From Serripes groenlandicus (Eukaryota > Mollusca > Bivalvia > Cardiida > Cardiidae), in the NCBI GenBank assembly GCA_031761405.1, contig JASEVX010000013.1, positions 43,659,991-43,723,990 on the forward strand: a stretch of 64,000 nucleotides of DNA, read 5' to 3'. The position numbers were made by a program, and so were the translations under genes. Of the stretch, positions 34,502-46,500 are shown in pieces. The notes under the pieces were generated by a model. It was not told where the DNA came from. It ran no database searches and was given only the letters and a program-made list of their open reading frames with translations. How positions within the stretch are numbered: the stretch's first letter is position 1; each line of letters begins with the position of its first letter.

Positions 34502-37500
34502 GTAGGATGAAGCTAGGTTTAAGACACCAACAACAAAAAAACAAGAACAGCTGACCTTGACCTCAAAATGGCCAGACGTCCGGATCACATTGACCTTGAC
34601 ACGGTTAGAGAACCCTTCTCGACTATAGGAGGGGAATTTTCCACCCCAGGGGGTCACAGCCTTGGTCAGAGGTCACTTGGGGTTGAAAGCTCAACGAGTG
34701 GATATTCAGCGAGTAGTGGGTCACATTTGTTACGGAGCGGAACGGAGAGGGATGTGATCATAGACGAACAACTCTGTCAGTTACGCAATCACCCAGAAGA
34801 CAGAGAATGTGGGATTGGAAAATGCCGTCCAAAATGCATACAAGGCTGTGCCAGTATTAAACTGTTTGTATTTTTTATGTGTTTGTTAATAACAATGTCA
34901 GGAACTTTGTCTACGGGCTACCTTAACAGTGTGATCACGACCATTGAGAAACGATTTGAGATTGGTAGTACAATTTCTGGACTTATCGCAGCGTCGTACG
35001 AATTCGGTAGCCTTGTGGCAGTTATATTCATATCATATTTTGGCGGGAGAAGGAACATCCCACAGTGGATAGGAAAAGGCGTGATTTTGATGGGATTTGG
35101 TGCTCTACTGTTTGCGTTACCACATATCATTGCTAAGAAATACACGGTCCATCACCATATAATCTCAAACCTCACGGACGACAATATGTGTCGGCTGTCG
35201 TCAAAACGCTCGTCGGACAATTGTATTGACAAGAATGCAGGAAATCTGATTTATGTGCTGATTCTGATCACGGCCCAAATTCTGATTGGAACGGGAGGTA
35301 CCCCGATATTTACCCTTGGAACGACCTATATTGATAATCACGTCCCCAAGGATCAAGCTCCAGCATACTTGGGTATGTTAGACATTTACTGATACATGAC
35401 CTTCATCTCTTCCAAGGTCAATTTCAGTACTTGACAACAAGTTAAACCTTTCCCACGTAACTATGCATTTTAAAGCCTCTTCTGACTTTAGCAGATCTAT
35501 GACTTTTGCCTCAATATTTTTAACTCTTTCAATGATAAATCTTTCGCTTATAGAAATTATCCATAATGATGCTGCATAGATGATTTCAAAGTTGTCTGTT
35601 GGAGATTTGTTGTGTGTGGAATAATGTTAAGATCCACAGCAGCCTGCACTTCCACTGTCAGCAACAAACAACAAATTTACAGCAGACATTCTTTGAAAAT
35701 ATCATATTAAACATGAAAAATCTCTACAACAAAAGAGTTGAAACCATTACTGTAAAAGGAGAAATTACTCATTATAAGCAATATCTCCCTTTGTTACAAT
35801 CTTTTCAAATGTCACCTGCTGCAGAGGTTTCAAAATGCATCAATTTGTGGGAAAGAGTTACCTATACATGCATCCTGGAAGCTTCTGGAGATCATAGTTA
35901 TATGATGTAAAGTCTTCTTTTCAATGTTTTTAGCTCACCTGTGCACGAAGTGCGAAAGGTGAGCTATTGTGATCACATTGTGTCCGGCATCCGTCCCTCG
36001 TGTGTCGTCAACAATTGCCTTCTTAACAATCTACAGGCTACATTTTGCATCCTATCTTCATGAAAGTTTATCAGAACATTCATCTCCATCAGATCTTGGA
36101 CATGTTCGAAACATATGAGGTCAAAAACTAGGCCACTAGGTCATATTGAAGGAAAATCTTGTTAACACTCTGGAGGCCACATTTTTAACTTGAGCATGTT
36201 GAAATTATATTAGACTGTTTCTCTAAATGATATCTATGCCAAGTTTGAATATGGGTCATGTACAGTTACAAACTAGGTCACTAGGTCAAATTGAAGGAAA
36301 ATCTTGTTAAAACTCTGGAGACTGCATGTTTAACTTGAAAATATTGAAATTTTGTCAGAATAATTTGTCTTGAAGTTTTGTACGGCAGCTTAGAATATGG
36401 TTCATGTACAGTCAAAAACTAGGTCACAAGGCCAAATTTAAGAAAAACATTGTTAACACTCTAGAGGCTTCACTTTTTGCTTCAGTAGCTTGAAGTTTTG
36501 TCAGAATGTTTGTCCTAATGATATCTTGGTCAAGATCGAATATGGGTCATATGTGTTTTATATTAGAAATCTCTTTGCATTGAACTCAGGTGAGTGATCT
36601 AGAGCCATCATGGCCCTCTTGTTTTTGTTAACATCATCAGTTTCATGTGATTTAAACTCATATAGTCAGTTTCCATTTGATGTGACCTACAGTTAAGAAC
36701 ATCTTGAAATTGACAAATTTACCGTTCACGCTCCGCTCTGTTCTGCTCCGCTCACGTTCCATTCCGCTCTCAAAGCGTTCACTCATTCATAACATTGTGA
36801 TTGCTTTTTTCTGTTCCGTTCAGATTGAGCGCTTTTTTACACTCACTCGGAACGCTTTTTTTCGATCAAAATCCGTTCAACGATTTGATTGGCTTAAATT
36901 AATTTAATTTTTTTTTTTTACTTAACCCTAAATATCAACAAACGATCTAGAGTTTTTTCAGCACAATCGTTAGTAGCAAATCGTATTACGAAAATTATCA
37001 TATTAATAATATTTGTTACATTCTAATTCAATTTAATACTTGAGTGAGTGTCTTATAAGACAAAGGTTTAGCATAAAAATATGACTTTTAATAAAATAGT
37101 TTCGTAAAATAATTATCGGATAGTTGTTGCAACCGTTCAGTGAGCGAATGATTGGATTTTTGCAATCATTATGATTGTTTCGTTCAGAGTGAAAAATTCC
37201 GTTCCGCTCATAAAGCGTTCCAACTTCGTTCCAATCACGCTCATGATCCAATCACGTTCCGCTCAGATTGTCAATTTCATGATGTTCTTAACTGTATATA
37301 TTCAGATTGTATGTGATTTAAACTCAAATATAGTCAGTTGTCATGTGACCTATATATTCAGATGTCATGTGATTTAAACTCATTTAGTCAGTTGTCATGT
37401 GATGTGACCTATATATTCAGATTTCATGTGATTTAAACTCATACAGTCAGTATCCATGTGATGTGACCTATATATTCAGATGTCATGTGATTTAAACTCA

Positions 37501-40500
37501 TATAACCAGTTTCTATGTGATGTCAATCTCAAATTCATTTTAACCCTATCCCACAGACAACAAATTTGTAGCAGTGGACTTTGAAAACAGTGAGGCAAAC
37601 ATCTTGAAGTGTCATGAAAGTATAATAATTGAGCAGATCTCAGTTAAGAATGTTGTTGAAAGTAAAATGCTCATCGACTTTTCCATATTGTTGTCTGGAT
37701 GTTTTTTAAAAGTCGTCAGCTGCATACATATCTGTGATATATATGGGAAAAAGGTCAGTTGCTAATAATGAGCAATTTCCCCCTTTTGCAACAATGTTTT
37801 CAAATTTATTAACCTTTTTCCCTCATACGACAATTCTGCAGCAGACGACTTTGAACATATCTTGTCTAAAAAAGACCCTATAATTGAATGGATAACCTAT
37901 GACTAAAAGTGGAAAACATTGTTGCAAAAGGAGAAATTTTTTGAGCAATTTCTTCTTTTGTCACTATGTTTTCAAAAATCGTCTGCTGCAGGGCGTCAGA
38001 AAGCGTCTATAGAGAGTCATCTGCTGCAGATTGAAGCGTCTATAGAGAGTCATCTGCTGCAGATTGGGTTGGGTGTATGTAGGAAAAGAATAAAGCTGTG
38101 TGTGAGTTAGGGAAAGGGTGAACCGACTGAGGAATATCTGTATTATGACATCCGATTCCCTGTTCCTATATATTATTGTTATCTGCCGTTGCTAATGGGA
38201 ACTTATTGGGAAATGCTCCAATATCCGTGATAATATTCCTATTTTAGGCTGGTACTCTTATATTGCAGCTGTCATGGTAACGGCACACTCTTTGTTACCA
38301 GGCTTATTTATCTTATTGTTGTTGTTGTTGTTGAGTGATCAATTTGCTCTTTCCCTGGGTTAACCTTAATTATTTTACCCTTTCTTATACACAAACAAAT
38401 CTGCAGCAGATGACTTTGAAAATATCCAAGAAATAATAGGGTTTGATCTTAATATTATGTAATGATAATAATTGAATAGAATTAAAAACATTGGTACTGA
38501 TGTAATAATTGCTCGATACAGGCAATTTCTCCTCTTGTCACAATGTTTTCGATAGAAAACTGTTATCATTAAACCATGCCTGCAGATAGCAAATCTGCAG
38601 CAGAAGATTTAGAACTTATTTTGTCAAAAAATGGAAAATCTCTATAATTGGGTGGATAACCTATGACTAAAAGGAGAAATTGCTCAAAGGTCATTGGCTG
38701 CAGATTTTTCATATGTTACAAAAAGGTTAATTAATTGTTGGTGTATTTAACACTTTCCCACATACAAGAAATTTGCAGCTGACGACTTTGAACAATCTCT
38801 ATAATTGAATGAATAATCAATGACTAAATGTGGTAAACATTGTGGCAAAAGGAGAAATTGCTCATCATGAGCAATTTCTACTTTTGCCACAATGTTTTCA
38901 AAAGTCTGCTTCAGAGGCGTCAGAAAGTGTCTCTATGTGGGAAAGGGTTAATAAACCTATTAATGTTTTTGTACTTTCAGCATTCACCTATGCCACCGGA
39001 GCACTTGGACCAGTGGTGGGTTACGCGCTTGGAGCCCTTCTTCTTCAGTTCTATGTTGACATATTTAGTTACAAAGTAGATTTATCGCCCGCCCATCCCC
39101 GCTGGATCGGGGCCTGGTGGGGCGGTTTTATCCTCTGCGGCCTTGCCCTTTTTGCGATTTCTATACCCTTCCTAGCCTTTCCCCAGCAACTTGTGAACGA
39201 GAAGCGAAAAGTCCTCGAAAGTAAAGCTAAGGAAGACCTGCTTAGTCCAAATGACAGTTCTGAGAAGAAAGAGGAGTATGGCAAAGATGCAAAAGGTATT
39301 AAGCATTTTTTTTCTTGTCCTAGAATGGATTCAAACATTGCCCACATACGACAAATCTTCAGCAGACAACTTCGAAAACATTAAGCCAACACATAAAAAA
39401 AAAAAAAGAAGATACATTTGTATAACCATTGAAAAAGAGGTTAAACACATTGTGGCAAAAGAATAAATTGCTCGTTTGAGCAATTTTGCCTTTTGTCACA
39501 ATGTTTTCAAAAGTCGTCTGCTGGAGAGGCTTCAGAAAGCGTCTGTTTGTGGGAAAGGGAACTTAACTTCTGTAACCCTCTCCCTGATACATGTTAATTT
39601 TGAAGCAATATAAACTGCCTGTGTTCTCTGCCGGGAAACATGTGTAAGGTGAAGTGTTCCCTGTTATATAATTGAAAAACTTGAAAATGGTGTTAAGCTT
39701 CTATAAATAAATCTGTTATTTTTTGAAAGCAAACAAATCTAGAAAAAAAAAAATATTGTAAAAATGTAACTTGCAACCCCACGTACAACGATGCGGCAGA
39801 CAATGTCGAAAGCATCTAGGAGAAATTTTGGATAATCTCTCTCAGTAAAGTATACATGTGATTATAATTATTGATTAACCCTTTCCCACACAAGACAATT
39901 CTGCAGCAGACGACTTTGAACATATTTTGTCAAAAAATAGAAAACCTCTATAATTGAATGGATAACTTATGACTAAAAGTGGAAAACATTGTGGCTAAAG
40001 GAGAAATTGCTCGTTTTGAGCAATTTCTTCTTTTGTCGCAATGTTTTCAAAAAGCTGTCTGCTGCAGAGGCGTCAGAAAGCGTCTATATGAGGGAAAGGG
40101 TTAAGAGCTGAAAAACATCTTGTCATACGAAGAAATTGCTCAAAATGTCTTCTGCTACAGACAGATAATAACGTGTCTGCATCATTCTGATAATGGTAAC
40201 GTAGTAATTCATAAATAAAGAGAACATAATTTTATGTATTCATTCATATTCCAGTAATCAAAGTCCAGTTTTCTTTCTCAATATCTTATTAATTAGAATC
40301 AATATCTATTTACCCAAAAAGCATATTAACCCTTTCCTACATACGAAACTTTTCTGCAGCAGACGACTTTGAACATATTTTGTCAAAATGTAAAAAATCT
40401 CTATAATTGAATGGATAACCTATGATTAAAAGTGGAAAACATTGTGGCAAAAGGAGAAATTGCTCGTTTTGAGCAATTTCTTCTTTTGTCGCAATGTTTT

Positions 40501-43500
40501 CAAAAAGCTGTCTGCTGCAGAGGCGTCGGAGTGCGTCCATACGAGGGAAAGGGTTAATGACAAGATTGTTAGAGGAGGCTTTCAGACGTTTTTGTAAGAA
40601 GATAATGTTTTGACATTTTCGTTTTCAAATGACTTATTGCTGTTTTGTCCATTGGCTTATAAATAACACTTTCCCACAAATCTCCAGCAGACGACTTCGA
40701 AACTGTCTACTTTGAAAATCTCTGTAAACAAAGTATAATGATCTAATAGAAACATTGTGACAAAAGAAGAAACTGCTCAACATTAGCAATTTCACCTTTT
40801 GTTTACACAATCTGTCTGCTGCAAGTGGTAAAGGGGATGAGTCTCTATGGAAACATCAATCTTCCATATAACAATGATCGAAATGGTTTTGGAAGCATCA
40901 ATCATCCCGGTAACAATGAGCAAAATGGGTTTGGAAACATCAGTTCTCTTCTGTTCCGTGATCAGAATAGATTTTGTCATGTGATTCCCCCCCCCCTGTT
41001 TCTGAGTGCCATTGATGTTGGGAATTGGAAATAATGGCTGTGTAGTCTCATGGGACCTGGCTCTCTGATGTAAACAAAATAACGGCTGAATTAATTCCAT
41101 CCTTCGTTAGCCCATATCCCTTGTGAATGAACTTCGCCATCGGAATAATGGATCTTTCTACGTTTACTGACCTATTTGAAGTTTTAGATCAGTTCACATA
41201 TTGCTACTGTCTGATTAGTGTTTTAAAAATTACTTAGAAGCAATTGAGAACAGTGTAGATCCTCATCGGACTGTTCATATGCACAGACTGATCTGGATAA
41301 TGGTTGCAATTATTCAAAGACCTATTTGACTGTGACTCCATTTTTCCATTATATATATTTTCGTATGAACATACAATAAAAAAGTCATGTACATCATGAT
41401 AATTAATAAAGTAGAATTCATTGTGACAAAAGAAGAAAACAAACTGGCAAAAACATGAAAAATCTGCATAATTAAGAAGTTGAAATTATTAAATAGAGTT
41501 GATTAAAACAATGTCGCAAATGGAGAAATTGCTCATGATGCCACATACAACAAATCTGCAGCAGACGACTTTGAAAACATTTACTCAACATTTGGAAAAT
41601 CTGTAGAAATGAAGGTATACTTACTTAAAAATAAATTGAAAACATTGTGGCAAAAGGAGAAATTGCTCGTCTTGAGCAATTTCTCTTATTGTCATAATGT
41701 TTTCAAAAGTCGTCGGCTGTAGATGCGTCAAAATGCGTCTATAGGTGGGAAAGGGTTAAGAGTTCTGTTCTTTCTTTTTTCCCAGACATTCCGAAGTCTA
41801 TTCTTGGTTTACTGAAGAACAAGATATACCTTATTACCTCAATTGGTATCGCCTGCGAGATTTCCATCGTCAGTGGCTTCGTCGTTTTCCTGCCCAAGTA
41901 TATCGAGACACAGTTTGGGACGTCCAAATCAGAGGCTTCCCTCTTTACAGGTAAGTTTCAGTGGCTCAGTAAGTAGCGACGTGACGCGGAGTGTCAATCC
42001 AAGGGTTGTGAATCTGAACCCCAGCTCAGCCTATATTCTTTCCAACACTTGACAAAATCCAGGGGTTTCAAATTTAAACCCCATGCAGCTAGGCCATTTA
42101 TTATTTCTGTGGAATTATAAAAGTCCCCATGACTTAACCCTTTCCCAGATACAGACGCTTTCTGATGCCTCTGCAGCAGACGACTTTTGAATACATTGTG
42201 ATAAAAGAAGAAATTGCTCATAATGAGAAATTTCTCCTTTTTTGCCACAATGTTTCAACTCCAATCAATGATTCAACTTTCATGTATAGAAGTTTACTAT
42301 GATGTAAGACTAAATGTTTTCAAAGTCGTCTGCTGCAAATTTTTTGTATGTGGGAAAGGGTTAATCCACAAATGACCTAAAAAATGGTATTTTGTGATTT
42401 GCCCTTTCCTACATACTACAAATCTGCAGCAGACGACTTTGAAAACATTTAGGCAGACAAATCGAAAATCTCAATAAATGAAAGGATATTTATCAAATTG
42501 AGTGGAAAACATTGTGGCAACAGGAGAAATTGCTCACAATGTTTTGGAAAGCTGTCTGCTGCAGAGGTGTCGAAAAGCGCCTGAATGTGGGAAAGGGTTG
42601 ACATGTAACAGATCAGCAGACACCCATTTTAAACATTGTCGGAAAAATAAAGAAAAATAATTTAATGATGGAAAATTTGGAATAACATTTTATCCCTTTC
42701 CCACTTGTTGACACATCTGTAGCAGATGCCCATAAACTTCTTTTGCCGCAATGTTTTCAAAAATCGTCTGCTGCAGAGGCTTCAGAAAGCGTCTGTATCT
42801 GGGAAAGGGTTAAGTCATGGGGACTTTTATAATTCCACAGAAGTAATAAATTTACAATTCCTACACATATATTTTACAACTTCTACACATATAGTTTACA
42901 ATTCCTACACATATTTTACAACTTCTACACATATATTTTACAACTTCTACACATATAGTTTACAATTCCTACACATATTTTACAACTTCTACACATATAT
43001 TTTACAATTCCTACGCATATTTTACAACTTCTACACATATATTTTACAACTTTTACACATATATTTTACAATTCCTACACATATATTTTACAACTTCTAC
43101 ACATATATTTTACAGGTGGTATTGCCATCCCCGGTGCTATATTTGGAGTGTTACTGGGAGGATTCCTTTTGAAGCGGTTTCAGATGGGACCTAAAGGTTT
43201 GTCACTTCTTTAACCCTTTCCCTCATACAACAAATCTGTAGCAGAGGACTTTGAAAACATTTAGGCAAAAACATGGAAAATCTCTATAATTGAAAGTATA
43301 ATAAATGAAGAAAGTTGAAAATATTGTGACAAAAAGAGTAAATTACTCATTTTGAGCAATTTCTACTTTCGTCATGATGTTTTCAAAAGTCGTCTTCAGC
43401 AGATGTGTCAAAATGTGTCTTTAATGCCCTTAATGACCATTTTCTCGTTTTGCCATAATGTTTTTAACACTATTTAATATTCATACTTTATCTTACGATA

Positions 43501-46500
43501 TTTTCCATATTTCTTTGCCTCGAAGTTTTCAAATACTTCTGATTTGCTGTTGAAGTTGGATAGGACTGATTCTCTATAACCAATCAGAACACTCTTGGCA
43601 AGGCACATTTCGTAGTTCAGAACTGGTACATCACCGATGGATCTTTGCGTGATACAACTAAAATAAAGTTGAAATGGCGTTAAACTAGAATTACTTTTCT
43701 TCAACTGCTGTAGAAAAGATGACAGGCATCTTTGTCTTGAAAGGTTTTAACCTTTTTCTTACTTGTAGATGCATTTTGAAGTATCTGCAGCAATCAACTT
43801 TTGAAAACATTGTGGCAATAGGAAAAATTGCTTATTATGAGAAATTTCTCCATTTGTCACACTGTTTTCATCTCTATTAAATGATTAAACTCCCTTTTTT
43901 GGAGATTGTTCACTTTTTTGCATGGATGTTTTCTAAGTAGTCTGCTGCAGATGTGTTGAATGCTAGAAAGGGTTAACCCTTTCTTACATACAACAAACCT
44001 ACAGCAGATGACTTTGAAAACATAAACAAACAAAAAATCTGGAAAATGTCCAGAAATGAAAGTATAATTATTTATTAGATTTGAGATTTTCTAATTTTTG
44101 ATAAAATATGTTCAAAAGTCGTCTGCTGCAGAATTGTCGTATGATGGAAAGGGTTAGTTAATATGCCTTTTGGGCAAATGGATATTGATTCTAATTGATA
44201 AGATATTGCATGAGGAAGAGAAATGAACTTTGATTTCTGTAGTATGATTTGACGACTCTCCAGTGATAGAGTCTGCAGATTTCTCTACCGGGGATTTCTA
44301 ATCTGTCAATATGCTGATAGTAGATCCTTTCCCCTCCTACAGCCGCAATAGCAGCAGAAGTCCATTAACCCTTTCCCTCATACGACAATCCTGCAGCAGA
44401 CGACTTTGAACATATTTTGTCAAAACATAGAAAATCTCCATAATTGAATGGATAACCTATGACAAAAAGTGGAAAACATTGTGGCAAAAGGAGAAATTGC
44501 ACGTTTTGTGCAATTTCTTCTTCTGTCACTATGTTTTCAAAAAGCTGTCTGCTGCAGAAGCGTCAGAAAGCGTCTATATGAGGGAAAGGGTTAAAAAAAC
44601 ATTGTGGCCAAAGTTGAAATTGCTCATGATGAATAATTTCTCCTTTGGCTACCATGTTTTCAACTTTATTTAACAATTGAGCTATCTTTTATGGAGATTT
44701 TCCAGGTTTTTGTCACCATGTTTTCAAAGTCGTCTGCTACAGAATTAATGTACGTGGGAAAGGGTTTTGAAAGCCCTTTTCCCAAATACATCAAAATTGC
44801 TGCAGATGCTTTTGAAAACATTTGATAAAAATGCATTAAAGTTGTGAAAAAATCTCTAGAAATGAGAACCCCCTTTCCCTCATACAACAATTCTGCAGCA
44901 GACGACTTTGAACATATTTTGTTATAAAAAAGAATATCTCTATAATTGAATGGATAACCTATGACGAAAAGTGGAAAACATTGTGTCAAAAGGAGAAATT
45001 GCTTGTTTTAAAAGAGTTTGAAAATGATGTGGCAAAAGGAGATATTGCTCACAAACAACTGCTTTGAGATGCATCAAAATGTGTCTGCATGTCGGAAAGG
45101 TTTAATCCTTTCCGACATATAGACACTTTCTGATGCCTCTACAGCAGACGACAAAATGAGCAATTTCTCCAAATTGATTTCAACTTTATTCAATAATCAT
45201 AATATCCTTTATAGAGATTTTCTATGATTTGGAATTTCAAAGTCGACGTCTGCTGCAGATGTGTTGTATGTGGGAAAGTGTTTCCATTAACTTTTCTGCA
45301 CCCAAGGCTTTTGAAGTGCAACTTCTACTTTGTCCACAATGTTTTATACTCTTTGTATCAACATTGAACATTACATTTTGAGAACTTTGCAATATTTTCC
45401 TCAGATGTTTGAAAGGGATTGTCTAACAATTTTCAAACAACAACAAATTACAATTAACAACAGATATTTAGGGGCCGGAAATATGGAAACACTGGAAATA
45501 CATGGAAAATATTATTCTACTGAAGTAGTATTTTGTGGAGATTATAATGTGATCCTTTTCCTCAATCATACAAGAAACCAGTGCAGCAGATGACTTTGAA
45601 AATAGCTAGGCTTTAAAGTATGGAAAATATCTATGAAACAAAGTTTTGATTATTGAAAAGAGTTGAAAACATTGTGACAAAAGTAGAAATTATTTATCCT
45701 TAACATTTTCTCCTTTTGTGACAATGTTTTAAAAAGTTGTATGCTGAAGTTAATTCTTGCCCACAATAAATCTGTAACAGACATCTTTATAATTATCTAG
45801 GTATTTAAAATTATGCAAAATCTTAATCTAATCAATGTTTAATTATTTAATATAAGTGAAACCATTGTGTCTAAAGGAGAAGTTGCTTATCATAAGCAAT
45901 TTGCTCCAACAGCCATAATGTTTTGTTGTCGTCTGCAGAAAAGTCCAAATACTTCTTTAAGTGGGAAAAGCTAGATTAAATTTGTTGAACTGATAATCAT
46001 AAAAAAAATATCAGGTTTCTGAGTTAGTTTCAAGTGTTTTATAAATTCCACTGCTGTGAAAGGTGTCAGAAGATGTTGGTGCAAATTATGGGGGGGGGTT
46101 AAGAAGTGCTTGAAAAGAACAAAGCCTGCAGACGGAAATAAGCTTCAGACAATCCCTACCAATTATTGTGTCTGCTATCATACTGCTCGGTATAAGTATG
46201 ATGAATGGATCATTATATTGACCAGGAACATGGGCCTCACTTTAACCCTTACCTCATAATTATAGACGCTTTCTGACACCTCAGCAGCAGACGGCTTCTT
46301 GAAAACATACTGACAAAAGAAGAAATTGCTCGAAACGAGCAATTTCTTCTCCTTTTGACACAATGTTTTCCACTTTTAGTCATAGGTTATCCATTCAATT
46401 ATAGAGATTTTCCATTTTTTGACAAAATATGTTCAAAGTCGTCTGCTGCAGAATTGTCGTATGAGGGAAAGGGTTAAACCGTTTCCTCAATAAAACAGAT

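Noticed and set aside
35373..35392. A truncated OATP ending at the stop after GMLDIY
   Set aside because: The frame crosses a good donor (G|GTATGT), and exon 2 continues the family sequence exactly.
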